Positions 1-8,110 of a DNA stretch of 64,000 nucleotides are shown here, piece after piece. Location: contig NZ_JACHCI010000009.1 in NCBI RefSeq assembly GCF_014200675.1, positions 62,001 through 126,000 on the forward strand, given 5' to 3'. Position numbers and translations under genes: made by a program. This stretch comes from Janthinobacterium saanense. Lineage in GTDB: Bacteria; Pseudomonadota; Gammaproteobacteria; Burkholderiales; Burkholderiaceae_D. Below the pieces are notes generated by a model that worked only from the letters and a program-made list of their open reading frames with translations, had not been told where the DNA came from and ran no database searches. Each line of letters begins with the position of its first letter. The stretch's first letter is position 1.

Positions 1-1
1 C

Positions 2-1102
2 GAGTTGCGCGATGCGATGGCCGGCAAGGGCCTGGGCACGCCAGCGACGCGCGCCGCCACCATCGAGGGGCTGCTGACGGAACGCTATCTGCTGCGCGAA
101 GGCCGCGAGCTGATGCCAACCGCCAAGGCTTCGCAGCTGATGACCTTGTTGAAAGGCCTGGGCGTCAATGAATTGACGGCGCCAGAGCTGACAGGCGAGT
201 GGGAATACAAGCTGTCACAGATGGAAAAGGGCAAGATTTCGCGTGACGAGTTCATGCGTGAAATCGCGCAAATGACGCAAATCATCGTCAAGCGTGCCAA
301 GGAATACGACAACGACACCATTCCTGGCGATTACGCCACCCTGCACACGCCATGCCCGAATTGCGGCGGCGTGGTCAAGGAAAACTACCGTCGTTTCGCT
401 TGCACCAAGTGCGAGTTCTCGATGAGCAAGACGCCCGGTTCGCGCCAGTTTGAAATCGAAGAAGTGGAACAATTGCTGAAGGACCGCACCATCGGCCCGC
501 TGCAAGGTTTCCGCTCGAAGATGGGCCGTCCATTTGCCGCCATCCTGCGCATCGTGCGCGATGAAGAAATCAAGAACTTCAAGCTGGAATTTGATTTCGG
601 TCAAAACGATGAAAGCGAAGATGGCGAAGGCGTCGATTTCACGGGCCAGACAGCGCTGGGACCTTGTCCCAAGTGCGCCGCTGGCGTGTATGAAATGGGC
701 CTGGCCTATGTTTGCGAACACAGCGTGGCAAAGCCGAAGACGTGCGACTTCCGCAGCGGCCGTATCATCTTGCAGCAGGAAATCTTGCCGGAACAAATGG
801 CAAAACTGCTCAACGATGGCAAGACCGATCTGTTGCCTGGTTTCATCTCGCAGCGCACGCGCCGTCCCTTCAAGGCGTTCCTGGTACGCGGCAAGGATGG
901 CAAGGTGAGCTTCGAGTTTGAAGAGCGCAAGGCCAAGACGCCAGCCAAGGGCAAGGCGGCGGCTGCCGAGGTGGAAGGCGAAGAAGGCGCGGCGCCGGCC
1001 AAGAAGGCGGTCGCGAAGAAAGCGCCAGCGAAAAAGGCCACGGCCGTGAAAAAGCCGGCAGTTAAAAAAGCGCCGGCCAAGAAGGCAGTCGCGGCGGAGT
1101 AA
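2..1102 (+). CDS. topB: DNA topoisomerase III, C-terminal part (5' end outside window)
   Basis: Type IA topoisomerase that passes single DNA strands to relax or decatenate DNA. The reading frame is open from base 2, so only the last 366 codons are present and the catalytic tyrosine lies upstream. The segment GKGLGTPATRA near the fragment start is the conserved type IA motif in its TopB-like form. Two C-terminal zinc-binding modules follow: Cys117/120/133/136 and Cys221/224/237/247 (fragment numbering). The last ~50 residues are an Ala/Lys-rich tail with repeated AKKAP-type units, a typical basic DNA-binding extension in Burkholderiales. TopB rather than TopA is inferred from the GLGTPATRA wording. 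A strong terminator follows directly. Confidence 0.88.
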   Translation, partial: ELRDAMAGKGLGTPATRAATIEGLLTERYLLREGRELMPTAKASQLMTLLKGLGVNELTAPELTGEWEYKLSQMEKGKISRDEFMREIAQMTQIIVKRAKEYDNDTIPGDYATLHTPCPNCGGVVKENYRRFACTKCEFSMSKTPGSRQFEIEEVEQLLKDRTIGPLQGFRSKMGRPFAAILRIVRDEEIKNFKLEFDFGQNDESEDGEGVDFTGQTALGPCPKCAAGVYEMGLAYVCEHSVAKPKTCDFRSGRIILQQEILPEQMAKLLNDGKTDLLPGFISQRTRRPFKAFLVRGKDGKVSFEFEERKAKTPAKGKAAAAEVEGEEGAAPAKKAVAKKAPAKKATAVKKPAVKKAPAKKAVAAE

Positions 1103-1123
1103 TCCGCCAGCGAGTCAGGACAG

Positions 1124-1154
1124 AAAGCCAGGGCGGTTGCCCTGGCTTTTTTTT
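1124..1154 (+). terminator. Rho-independent terminator of topB
   Basis: Inverted repeat AAAGCCAGGG / CCCTGGCTTT with a short loop, then an eight-T run (1147-1154). It lies 21 bases after the topB stop. The T run overlaps the stop codon of the converging minus-strand gene, so the two genes are packed tail to tail. Confidence 0.85.
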
Positions 1155-1854
1155 AGTCCAGGTAATCCGAATACTCGCGCTGGGCGTAGTTTTTCAGGTT
1201 CGCCCAGGGCTGGGCCTGGCTCAAGGTGGGCTGCAGCTTGACGTCGACCCGGCGGTAAAAAGTGTTGGCGCGGTCGCCGCTTTCGATGATCAGCGGAATC
1301 TGTTTTTGCTCATCCCACAGCACGCGCTGGAACACGCCATTCTTTTCCACCTCGCGCCAGCGCGCGCCCGCCACGTTCGAGACCTGTTTCGACAGCGGAA
1401 TGGCGGCCACCAGTTTCGGGTCCAGCAGATAAAAACTGTTTTCCCAGGAACCGTCGAAATTGACGTTCTCGTATTCCGCTTTCGGGATCGCCACCACCAC
1501 CTTGTCGTGGGCATCGATGTATTCGACCTTGACGATGTTCTTTTCCAGCATCACATGGCGCGGTATCACGACCGGGTTGAAATGCTTGTGTTCATGCTGC
1601 GTGCTTTTCAGCGCCACTTTCTTGTTGCCGCTGTGTTCATCATGGGCGGCCGGCAAGACGCGTTCTACCCATACATGGCCGGGGCGGCGCAGCATCTTTT
1701 CTTCGTAGCGGCTTTCGCGCGTCACGCCTTCCGGCGTCAGCACGCGGTTGTAATAGCGGATGCCCAGGTCCAGATCCACCGGGGCGGCAGGGGTGGCGTG
1801 TACTGCGCTGGCAAAGCCGGCCGCGAACACGATGGCGATCAAAGTAGCTTTCAT
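1153..1854 (-). CDS. exported hypothetical protein of the phosphatase operon
   Basis: 233-residue protein with a clear N-terminal signal peptide (MKATLIAIVFAAGFASAVHA, cleavage after AHA/ATP-like region), so it should be periplasmic or secreted. I do not recognise a domain. The mature part is rich in charged residues, includes a His-rich stretch (QHEHKHF) and has no further membrane segment. It is the last of three minus-strand genes after two alkaline phosphatases, separated from the nearer one by 78 bp containing a hairpin without a T run, so it is probably co-transcribed at reduced level. A role linked to phosphate scavenging is only inferred from position. Confidence 0.7.
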   Translation of the reverse strand: MKATLIAIVFAAGFASAVHATPAAPVDLDLGIRYYNRVLTPEGVTRESRYEEKMLRRPGHVWVERVLPAAHDEHSGNKKVALKSTQHEHKHFNPVVIPRHVMLEKNIVKVEYIDAHDKVVVAIPKAEYENVNFDGSWENSFYLLDPKLVAAIPLSKQVSNVAGARWREVEKNGVFQRVLWDEQKQIPLIIESGDRANTFYRRVDVKLQPTLSQAQPWANLKNYAQREYSDYLD

Positions 1855-1875
1855 GGTCTTCCTTTACATGTGCAA

Positions 1876-1910
1876 GGGGGCGGATGCCACTTGCGTGCCA
1901 TCCGCCCCTG
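1876..1910 (-). other. intercistronic hairpin
   Basis: Perfect 10-bp arms GGGGCGGATG / CATCCGCCCC with an inner CAC/GTG extension. It lies between the alkaline phosphatase stop and the next minus-strand gene. No T run follows on either strand, so it looks more like an mRNA-stability or attenuating element than a full terminator. Confidence 0.5.
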
Positions 1911-1932
1911 ACTAGTTACTTATTGATGCCGC

Positions 1933-3360
1933 TCAAAAGCCGAATGCTGCCTTCAGCAAGTCGAATACCTTGGTGTTGTCCAGGGTGCCCTTGAAGGTTT
2001 TCGAACCCGCGCCGGTGGCCAGCAGCTTGACGTCGCCGCCGCCGTGGGTTTCGCTGGCCAGGCGCACGCCGGTTTCCTGCAGGTAGTTGTCTGCCAGTGC
2101 CGTGGCGCTGTCGACGTTGGTGCGCAGGTTGGGGCGGTTCGGGCCATTGCCGAATACCAGGGTGGTGTAGGTATTGCCATCGGCGTCCTTGCTCGGCTGG
2201 CCGGACTTGTAGTCGCGGTTGATGTCGAGAATAGGATTGCCGCGCTTGCCATAACCGTTGAATGCCAGCGTGTGGTCATGGTCGGCCGTGACGATGATCA
2301 AGGTATTCGACAGGGTAGGGTCGGTCAGCTTGATCTTGTCGATGGCGGCCTTGATGGCGTCGTCGAAGGCGATGGTGTCGCTCAGCGCGCGCTTGGCATT
2401 GATGCCGTGCAAGGCGTGGTCGATACGGCCGCCTTCGACCATCAGGAAGTAGCCATTGCTGTTTTGCGACAGCAGGTCGATGGCTTTCAAGGTCATTTCC
2501 GACAGGCTAGGCTGGCTCGCGCCTTCGCCCAGCGGCGGCGTGGCGGTACGGTCCAGCTCATATTCCAAATGGCTGCGGGTGGAATACAGGCCGATAAACT
2601 TTTTGTTGTTCGGTGCAGCAGCCATTTCCGCCTTGGTGGCGGCCACGCTGTAGCCCTTGGCGGCGAATTCCGTCAACAGGTTGCGGCCATCGGCGCGGCC
2701 ATATTTATTGCTGGCCGACCATGGCGTGTAATGGTTGCGCCCGCCACCCATCAGCACATCGACGCCGTCGAGCAGGGCGGCGTTGTAGCCTGCGCCGCCG
2801 GGCACGCTTTGCGCGGCGATCGCGTATTGCGCATTGCGGTTGCAGATGTGCGAGAAGGTGGTCGCTGGCGTGGCGTGTGTCAATTCCGTGGTGGTGATGG
2901 CGCCGACGGCCTTGCCCTTGGCTTTCGCCAGTTCCAAAATGGTCGGCACGGATTTGCCATTGCCGCTGGCCGGGCAGTTGTCCACGCCCAGATTGCCGTT
3001 GACGTCGCGGCTGGGTTCCTTGGCGATGGTGTCCTGCGACATCGAGATGACTTCATTGTTCATCTTGACGCCGGTCATGTAGGCGGCCATCGATGGTGCG
3101 CTGTCGGTGGTTTGCGCATCGTTGGAAAAGGTCTTGATGCGCGCCGTGCGTTCCAGCTTGTCCATGTTCAGGCTGCCATCTTCGCCGTATTTGTAGATGC
3201 GCGAAGCGGTCACGACGGATGGGCCCATGCCGTCGCCGAGAAAAAAGATGACGTTCTTGGCGTCGGCGGCGTAGGCGCTGGCAACACTGGCTGTCACCAG
3301 GGTGGCCAGCAAAGAGAGCTTAAAGGCAGGTTTCAGGGCGGGTTTCAATGCGAGTTTCAT
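1933..3360 (-). CDS. alkaline phosphatase (PhoA family), secreted
   Basis: 475-residue phosphomonoesterase of the alkaline phosphatase superfamily. A signal peptide (about residues 1-32) precedes NVIFFLGDGMG, where Asp43 should bind metal. The nucleophile triad is Asp86-Ser87-Ala88 in TTDSAPSMAAYMTG. Further metal-ligand motifs are GGRIDHALHG, TADHDHT and SETHGGGD. It would release inorganic phosphate from phosphate esters in the periplasm. It lies 28 bp downstream of a second, lipoprotein-type paralogue on the same strand, so the two form an operon. No convincing PhoB box is visible, and phosphate control is assumed from the family only. PhoA itself is not claimed as the symbol because paralogues exist. 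Confidence 0.9.
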   Translation of the reverse strand: MKLALKPALKPAFKLSLLATLVTASVASAYAADAKNVIFFLGDGMGPSVVTASRIYKYGEDGSLNMDKLERTARIKTFSNDAQTTDSAPSMAAYMTGVKMNNEVISMSQDTIAKEPSRDVNGNLGVDNCPASGNGKSVPTILELAKAKGKAVGAITTTELTHATPATTFSHICNRNAQYAIAAQSVPGGAGYNAALLDGVDVLMGGGRNHYTPWSASNKYGRADGRNLLTEFAAKGYSVAATKAEMAAAPNNKKFIGLYSTRSHLEYELDRTATPPLGEGASQPSLSEMTLKAIDLLSQNSNGYFLMVEGGRIDHALHGINAKRALSDTIAFDDAIKAAIDKIKLTDPTLSNTLIIVTADHDHTLAFNGYGKRGNPILDINRDYKSGQPSKDADGNTYTTLVFGNGPNRPNLRTNVDSATALADNYLQETGVRLASETHGGGDVKLLATGAGSKTFKGTLDNTKVFDLLKAAFGF

Positions 3361-3388
3361 ATGCTAGTCCAATTCTTTATCTTGGGGA

Positions 3389-4834
3389 TTACAGACCGCC
3401 GGCGCTCTTGACCAGGCCGAATACTTTGGTGTTGTCGATGGTGCCCAGGAAGGTGTCTGCACCCTTGCCGATGGCGCCCAGGAAGACGTCGGTGCCGCCG
3501 TGGGTTTCATTGCCGGCCGAGACGCGGATCACCGCTTCCTGGTGGTAGGTATTGGCGCTGGTGACGGTTTCATCGAGGCCAGCCATGGTGGCGCGGCTCG
3601 CTTGCGTGCGGTTTTCACCATTGCCGAAGCCGATGATGGAATACGGCGCGCCGTCGAGGTCTTTTTCGACCGCGCCGGTCACGTAGTTTTTCACCAGGCC
3701 CAGCACGCCAGGGTTGCCGGCGGCGGTCTTGCCCGTGCGCTTGGCGTAGCCGTTCAGCACCAGGGTGTGGTCATGGTCGGCCGTGACGACGATCAGGGTA
3801 TTGGCCAGGGTCGGGTCGGTCAGCTTGGCCTTGTCGATGGCAGCCTTGATGGCGTTGTCGAACGCCACGGTGTCTTGCAGGGCTTTCTTGGCGGTGGTTT
3901 CATGCAGCGCATGGTCGATGCGGCCGCCTTCGACCATCAGGAAATACCCCTTTTTGTTCTTGGCCAGCACGTCCATCGCCTTGGTGGTCATTTCCGCCAG
4001 GCTAGGTTCCTTGGTGGCGTCGCGGTCCAGGTCGTAGCTCATGTGGCTGGAAGTGAAGGTGCCGAACAAACGGTCCGTTTTCGTGCCGTCGACGGCCTTG
4101 AAGTCGGCGCCCGTGTTGGCGATGGTGTAGCTTTTGGCTTTCAGCTCGGCCACCAGATCGCGGCCATCGGCGCGTTTGCCGCCATTTTTGAATGGCGTAA
4201 AGAATTGCGCACCGCCGCCCAGCACCACTTCCAGGCCGCTCGTGCCCAGGGCGCTGTTATAGCCCGCGCCGCCCGGCACCAGGGCTGCAGCGATATCGTT
4301 TTCCAGGTCGCGGTGGCAGATATGCGAATAGGTAGCGGCCGGCGTGGCGTGCGTGACGCGCGCCGTGCTGACCACGCCTGCCGCAAAACCTTTGGCCTTG
4401 GCCAGTTCCAGCAAGGTGGTCGCTGGCGTGCCGTTGCCGGTGCCGCACTTGTTGACCAGCTTGTTGCCGTTGGCGTCCACGCCAGGCTCGATGGCGAGCG
4501 TATTGGCCGACATGGAGATCACTTCATTGTTCATCTTGACGCCCGTCATGTAGGCGGCCATCGATGGCGCGCTGTCGGTCACTTGCGCGTCGTTCGAGAA
4601 AGTCTTGACGAAGGCTGTTTCCGGCAAGGTGTCCATGGTCAGTGTACCTTCTTCGCCCACCGAGTAAATGCGCGCCGCCGTCATGGTGGTCAGGCCCATG
4701 CCATCGCCGAGGAAGAAGATGACGTTTTTCGGTGGGGCTTCCACCACGACTTCTTTATTGTCGCTGCCGCAGGCGGCCAGCATCAAGGTGATTGCGACGC
4801 TGCAGGCAGCGACGGAAGTTTTTCTGCGTGTCAT
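3389..4834 (-). CDS. alkaline phosphatase paralogue, predicted lipoprotein
   Basis: 481-residue paralogue of the neighbouring phosphatase. The N-terminus carries a lipobox LAAC with Cys22 as the predicted lipidation site, so this copy should be membrane-anchored whereas its neighbour is soluble. Conserved elements are FFLGDGMG, the nucleophile triad Asp87-Ser88-Ala89, GGRIDHALHE, TADHDHT and NETHGG. The promoter of the phosphatase operon should lie in the 90 bp upstream (4835-4924), which includes an AT-rich stretch. The paired soluble and lipidated enzymes suggest tandem duplication followed by change of location. Confidence 0.88.
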   Translation of the reverse strand: MTRRKTSVAACSVAITLMLAACGSDNKEVVVEAPPKNVIFFLGDGMGLTTMTAARIYSVGEEGTLTMDTLPETAFVKTFSNDAQVTDSAPSMAAYMTGVKMNNEVISMSANTLAIEPGVDANGNKLVNKCGTGNGTPATTLLELAKAKGFAAGVVSTARVTHATPAATYSHICHRDLENDIAAALVPGGAGYNSALGTSGLEVVLGGGAQFFTPFKNGGKRADGRDLVAELKAKSYTIANTGADFKAVDGTKTDRLFGTFTSSHMSYDLDRDATKEPSLAEMTTKAMDVLAKNKKGYFLMVEGGRIDHALHETTAKKALQDTVAFDNAIKAAIDKAKLTDPTLANTLIVVTADHDHTLVLNGYAKRTGKTAAGNPGVLGLVKNYVTGAVEKDLDGAPYSIIGFGNGENRTQASRATMAGLDETVTSANTYHQEAVIRVSAGNETHGGTDVFLGAIGKGADTFLGTIDNTKVFGLVKSAGGL

Positions 4835-4924
4835 GTGATCGATCCAGCTCGGTTAAAGAAGCTGGCAAGATAACAATCATTTGTTACGTGGCAATGACAC
4901 TGTATTTTTTTATGATGCGTGTGA

Positions 4925-5635
4925 CTATCCGATTTTGTCGATACGCCAACGTTCAGTATCCACACTGATCAGCTGGCCAGGCTGGCTGTCCTTGAGCGTT
5001 GGCAAAGTCATCGTTGCGCCACATTCCAGCCAGCCATGATTCGAGGTCACGATGCGCCAGGGCGCGGTGGCGTGAGCGCGCCGCAGCAGTGAAAACTCGT
5101 TGCCTGCGGTGGCTGGAAACTGCGCATCCGCGACGCCGCAAGCCCAGGCCGCATGGTCGCCGCTGATGATCAGGTAGGCGATCTTGCCGCTGCCATCCAG
5201 GCTGTCCAGCCGCGCCCCGTGGATCGCGCCAGCGCCTGCGCGCAGCCAGTCTTCCTGGTAGCTGGCGTCGATGCCGCTTTCATGCAGATTGTCCGGCGTA
5301 TCGAAACGCATCAGGCCGGCGTCGATCTCGTCGCTGATGGCAGGGAAGGCGATTTCCGGGCGCCACTCGCAACGCTCTGCTTCTACCACGGTGATGCCGG
5401 CAAAGCCGGTCTGGGCTTGGATGCGTGCCAGTTGCCCGGGCGGCAGGCTGGCCAGTGCGGCAGGCGCAGTGATGCGGGGGCGGTCTTGCGGTATGCGCAA
5501 ATCGATGTGGAACAGCGCTGACTGGAACCACCAGACGCTGGTCGTCAAATCGACTCTGCCATCGCTGCGGAAAATACCGGTGCGCCGCCAGATACCCTGG
5601 TAAGACTTTGGCACGGTAGAAATGGAGTTCGACAT
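4925..5635 (-). CDS. conserved hypothetical protein
   Basis: 236-residue protein without signal peptide or membrane segment, presumably cytoplasmic. I recognise no named domain. It opens with a motif of the kind YQGIWRR.GIFRSDG and TSVWWFQS.LFHIDLRIP, with many Trp and aromatic residues. This suggests a lipocalin- or beta-barrel-like fold, but that is a guess. The start ATG at 5635 is the first in frame. Codon use resembles its neighbours although the upstream 130 bp is AT-rich. It stands alone: a terminator lies between it and the cupin gene, and the phosphatase operon starts beyond its 3' end. Confidence 0.65.
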   Translation of the reverse strand: MSNSISTVPKSYQGIWRRTGIFRSDGRVDLTTSVWWFQSALFHIDLRIPQDRPRITAPAALASLPPGQLARIQAQTGFAGITVVEAERCEWRPEIAFPAISDEIDAGLMRFDTPDNLHESGIDASYQEDWLRAGAGAIHGARLDSLDGSGKIAYLIISGDHAAWACGVADAQFPATAGNEFSLLRRAHATAPWRIVTSNHGWLECGATMTLPTLKDSQPGQLISVDTERWRIDKIG

Positions 5636-5767
5636 ATTATGCTGATGGATATGGTTTATAAGCAGGATGGATATTATCCGAAAATCGCGAAAATAAAAAA
5701 CTGATTATGCAATTTTGTGAATGGGCATTATAAATAATGGTGATTATCCGGCTTTTGTTTCGGGAAT

Positions 5768-5799
5768 AAAAAAAGCCCGAAGTTTTCACTTCAGGCTTT
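5768..5799 (-). terminator. Rho-independent terminator of the cupin gene
   Basis: On the minus strand, 12-bp arms AAAGCCTGAAGT / ACTTCGGGCTTT with one mismatch and a 4-nt loop run into seven T residues (A run at 5768-5774). It lies 35 bp after the stop of the gene ending at 5834. Confidence 0.85.
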
Positions 5800-5833
5800 G
5801 AACCTATGACAGGCTGAATCGAATCAGCGCATC

Positions 5834-6337
5834 TTATTTTTTGTCGGCGATGAAATGGTCATCCGCGCCGGCTGGAATCGGGATATACAAACGGTCCCAT
5901 TTGTCGCCGTCCAGCAAGTCCCAGGTGTGGCCTTTGCCTTTCACGTCTTCTGCCACCAGGATGGTGCCAGGTTCGATGATGAAGGTGTCGCCATTGCTGA
6001 CCTTGAACTGCAGCTTGCCCTTCAGGGTCACGACGTACTGCATGCGTGGCGCCGGGTGGGCCACTTTTTCATAGGCGTCGACCTTGGTTTGCGCGAAGAA
6101 GCTGGTGGCTGGCATGTGGACCTTGGTTTCCAGCTTGCCATACTCAAAGGCGCAGTCGCCATTGGGCAGGTTGATCAGGCGCACGGCTTTCAGGTAGGTT
6201 GGCGCTTCTTCTTCATGATGGCTGGCTGCCGTCTGGTTGCCAACCGTGGTCGTGGCGTTCATGTCTTTGGCCGACGCCGCGCCAAAACTCAGCAAGGACA
6301 TCAGAGAGAAAATAGCTAAGGTGGTTTTCGTTTTCAT
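5834..6337 (-). CDS. periplasmic cupin-domain protein
   Basis: 167-residue protein with signal peptide (residues 1-23, ending FGAASA). The mature part is a single small beta-barrel of cupin type, with a central strand pattern around MQYVVTLKGKLQF and GDTFIIEPGTILVAED that matches the second cupin motif (PGT). A short His-rich stretch (SHHEEEAP) lies just after the signal region. Cupins bind metals or small ligands; the ligand here is unknown. The gene has its own terminator and an unusually AT-rich 200-bp upstream region, so it is monocistronic. Confidence 0.72.
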   Translation of the reverse strand: MKTKTTLAIFSLMSLLSFGAASAKDMNATTTVGNQTAASHHEEEAPTYLKAVRLINLPNGDCAFEYGKLETKVHMPATSFFAQTKVDAYEKVAHPAPRMQYVVTLKGKLQFKVSNGDTFIIEPGTILVAEDVKGKGHTWDLLDGDKWDRLYIPIPAGADDHFIADKK

Positions 6338-6538
6338 TCGATTTCAGGCGTGAGTGTTTAATGGTGGTGACTATTTTGTAATGCATATACAGGCGGCGCA
6401 TTCATCATGGTCTGATAATGCGGTATGCTTTTTATACTGTATTCCTAGTCCCGCCAATTTGCAATGCTGTTTATAATGCAATGCTCAGTTCACGCCTGTG
6501 GTTTTATTATTTTAAAATATCGAAATACGTATATATTT
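6338..6538. promoter_or_regulatory. AT-rich upstream region of the cupin gene with direct repeat
   Basis: About 200 bp with clearly lower GC than the flanks and no gene. It contains the direct repeat GCAATGCT at 6461-6468 and 6478-6485, 17 bp apart, around TTTATAAT. Several TATA-like boxes occur. It must carry the minus-strand cupin promoter; the exact boxes cannot be fixed by eye. Confidence 0.4.
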
Positions 6539-6994
6539 TTATAGTTTTAAATAAAGCTCGATTTTGTCGACCACGATGGTGACCTCATGGTATTCGGTCT
6601 TGCCATCCTGCTCGAAATGGCCGAGCACCACATCCGCCTTGAACTGATGCAAGGGATTTTTCGAGGCCGGGTCCAGCCGGTCCAGTGCAAACTTTTCCGG
6701 CGCGATGGTCCACAAGGTGGGGTGCGCCTCTAGGCGCTGGCGCAGCGCCGCATCGATGTGGGCGTCGGCCACGTGGAAGGTGAAGATGACCTGGTAATCA
6801 TGCGGCGGATGGGCCATCGGCAAGTGCGAGGCAGTCAGCCCGTTCTTGCCGCCAAACATGGCCATGCCATGCGTGCCCCAGGTCGGTATGTGCTGCTTGC
6901 CGGCAGGCATGGCCATGCCAGTCATGGCCGGTTCGGCCGCCAGCGCACTGAGCGACAGCAGTGCGCCGCCCAGCATCAAGACGGCTCGCTTCAT
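6539..6994 (-). CDS. exported hypothetical protein coupled to the MDR reductase
   Basis: 151-residue protein starting MKRAVLMLGG, with a signal peptide ending at ALAA. The mature N-terminus is rich in Met, Gly and His (MTGMAMPAGKQH, HGMAMFGG), which suggests a metal-binding, possibly copper-binding, surface; that is inference. I recognise no family. The start at 6994 is chosen because the longer frame upstream lacks a signal peptide and lies wholly inside the preceding reductase gene. Its ATG overlaps the TGA of that gene in an ATGA, which implies translational coupling. Confidence 0.72.
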   Translation of the reverse strand: MKRAVLMLGGALLSLSALAAEPAMTGMAMPAGKQHIPTWGTHGMAMFGGKNGLTASHLPMAHPPHDYQVIFTFHVADAHIDAALRQRLEAHPTLWTIAPEKFALDRLDPASKNPLHQFKADVVLGHFEQDGKTEYHEVTIVVDKIELYLKL

Positions 6995-8013
6995 GCCTTT
7001 ACCAGCAGTTTGCCGCGGTGTTCGCCGCCGAACAGGGAATTGAGGGCGCTCGGCAATTGTTCGAAGCCTTCGATGATGGTTTCCTCGAACACGATTTCGC
7101 CCGCCTTGACCCACGGCGCCACGATGCGGCGCATCTCATCCATGCGGTGCAGATAATCGCGTGCCAGCATGCCCTGGATGGTGGCGCGCTGATACAGCAG
7201 ATGATGCAGCAAGCGGGGACCCAGTTCCGGTGTTTCCAGGCCGCCGCTGTACTGGCTGATCTGGCCGCAAATGACGATGCGCGCGCGCCGGTTGATCAAT
7301 GGAATGATGGCGTCCGTGATCATGCCGCCCACATTGTCGAAGTACACGTCCACGCCACCCGTCAGGCGCTTGATTTCCGCGCCCAGGGTATCGGCGTCAC
7401 TGAACGCCTTGTAATCGATGGCCCAGTCCAGCTTTAATGTGTCGCGCAGCCAGTCGCACTTGGCCTCGCCGCCGGCGATGCCCAGCACGCGCGCGCCGTG
7501 GCGCTTGGCAAATTGCGCCACCAGCGAACCGACGGCGCCGGCCGCGCCCGATACCACCACCACCTCGCCCGCATGCGGCTTGCCCGATTCGGTCAGGCCG
7601 AACCATGCCGTGCGGCCCGGCATGCCCAGCACGCCCAGCGCGGTGGTGACGGGCGCCTGCTGCGGATCGATCTTCGTCAGGATGCTGGCGTTGACCTTGG
7701 CGTGCGTCTGCCAGCCGGTGTAGGCGCTGACCCAGTCGCCCTCGGCAAACGCGGGGCTGTTCGAGGCCAGCACCTGCGCCACCACGGCGCCCGCCTGCAC
7801 GGTATCGAGCGGATGCGCTTCGGTATCGTAGGTAGGCTTGCTCGATTGGCCTATGCGCATATACGGGTCGACGCTGAAATAGCGCGATGCGATCAGTACT
7901 TCATTGGCCGCCAGGCTGGTGTCCAGCGTCTGTTCGACCAGTTCGTAGTGCTCGGCGGTAATAGCGGCCAGTGGTTGCTGGCGGTATATCCATTGTTGTT
8001 GGGTCAGTGACAT
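6991..8013 (-). CDS. NADP-dependent MDR-family oxidoreductase (curcumin/prostaglandin reductase-like)
   Basis: 340-residue zinc-independent medium-chain dehydrogenase/reductase that should reduce alpha,beta-unsaturated ketones with NADPH. The N-terminal motif YFSVDPYMRIGQ and the Rossmann signature VVVSGAAGAVGSLVAQFAK are typical of the YncB/CurA and leukotriene B4 dehydrogenase group, as is VYFDNVGG. The start at 8013 (MSLTQQQW) is preferred over a longer frame that runs into the divergent promoter. A LysR gene begins 97 bp away in the opposite direction and is the probable regulator. The small exported protein at 6539-6994 overlaps its stop. Confidence 0.87.
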   Translation of the reverse strand: MSLTQQQWIYRQQPLAAITAEHYELVEQTLDTSLAANEVLIASRYFSVDPYMRIGQSSKPTYDTEAHPLDTVQAGAVVAQVLASNSPAFAEGDWVSAYTGWQTHAKVNASILTKIDPQQAPVTTALGVLGMPGRTAWFGLTESGKPHAGEVVVVSGAAGAVGSLVAQFAKRHGARVLGIAGGEAKCDWLRDTLKLDWAIDYKAFSDADTLGAEIKRLTGGVDVYFDNVGGMITDAIIPLINRRARIVICGQISQYSGGLETPELGPRLLHHLLYQRATIQGMLARDYLHRMDEMRRIVAPWVKAGEIVFEETIIEGFEQLPSALNSLFGGEHRGKLLVKA

Positions 8014-8110
8014 GGCGGTCTCGCTAAAAATTCGGATGCTATGATGGTAGACTGTAGTTTGTATCCCGTAAAGCAACTTAAATTCACTATTCGTATCCAA
8101 TCAGGACGCC
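8014..8110. promoter_or_regulatory. divergent promoter region, MDR reductase / LysR gene
   Basis: 97 bp between two divergent starts, the usual place for a LysR operator. ATTCGGAT (near 8029) and ATTCGTAT (near 8084) form an imperfect direct repeat. No exact T-N11-A box can be assigned with confidence. Confidence 0.45.

Noticed and set aside
2044..4873. two ~455-codon plus-strand frames antisense to the alkaline phosphatases
   Set aside because: Both are shadows of similar paralogous genes, which is why they resemble each other; the phosphatase motifs are on the minus strand.
4835..4924. Pho box upstream of the phosphatase operon
   Set aside because: A partial TGTCAT occurs on the minus strand but the second CTGTCA-like half at the right spacing is missing.
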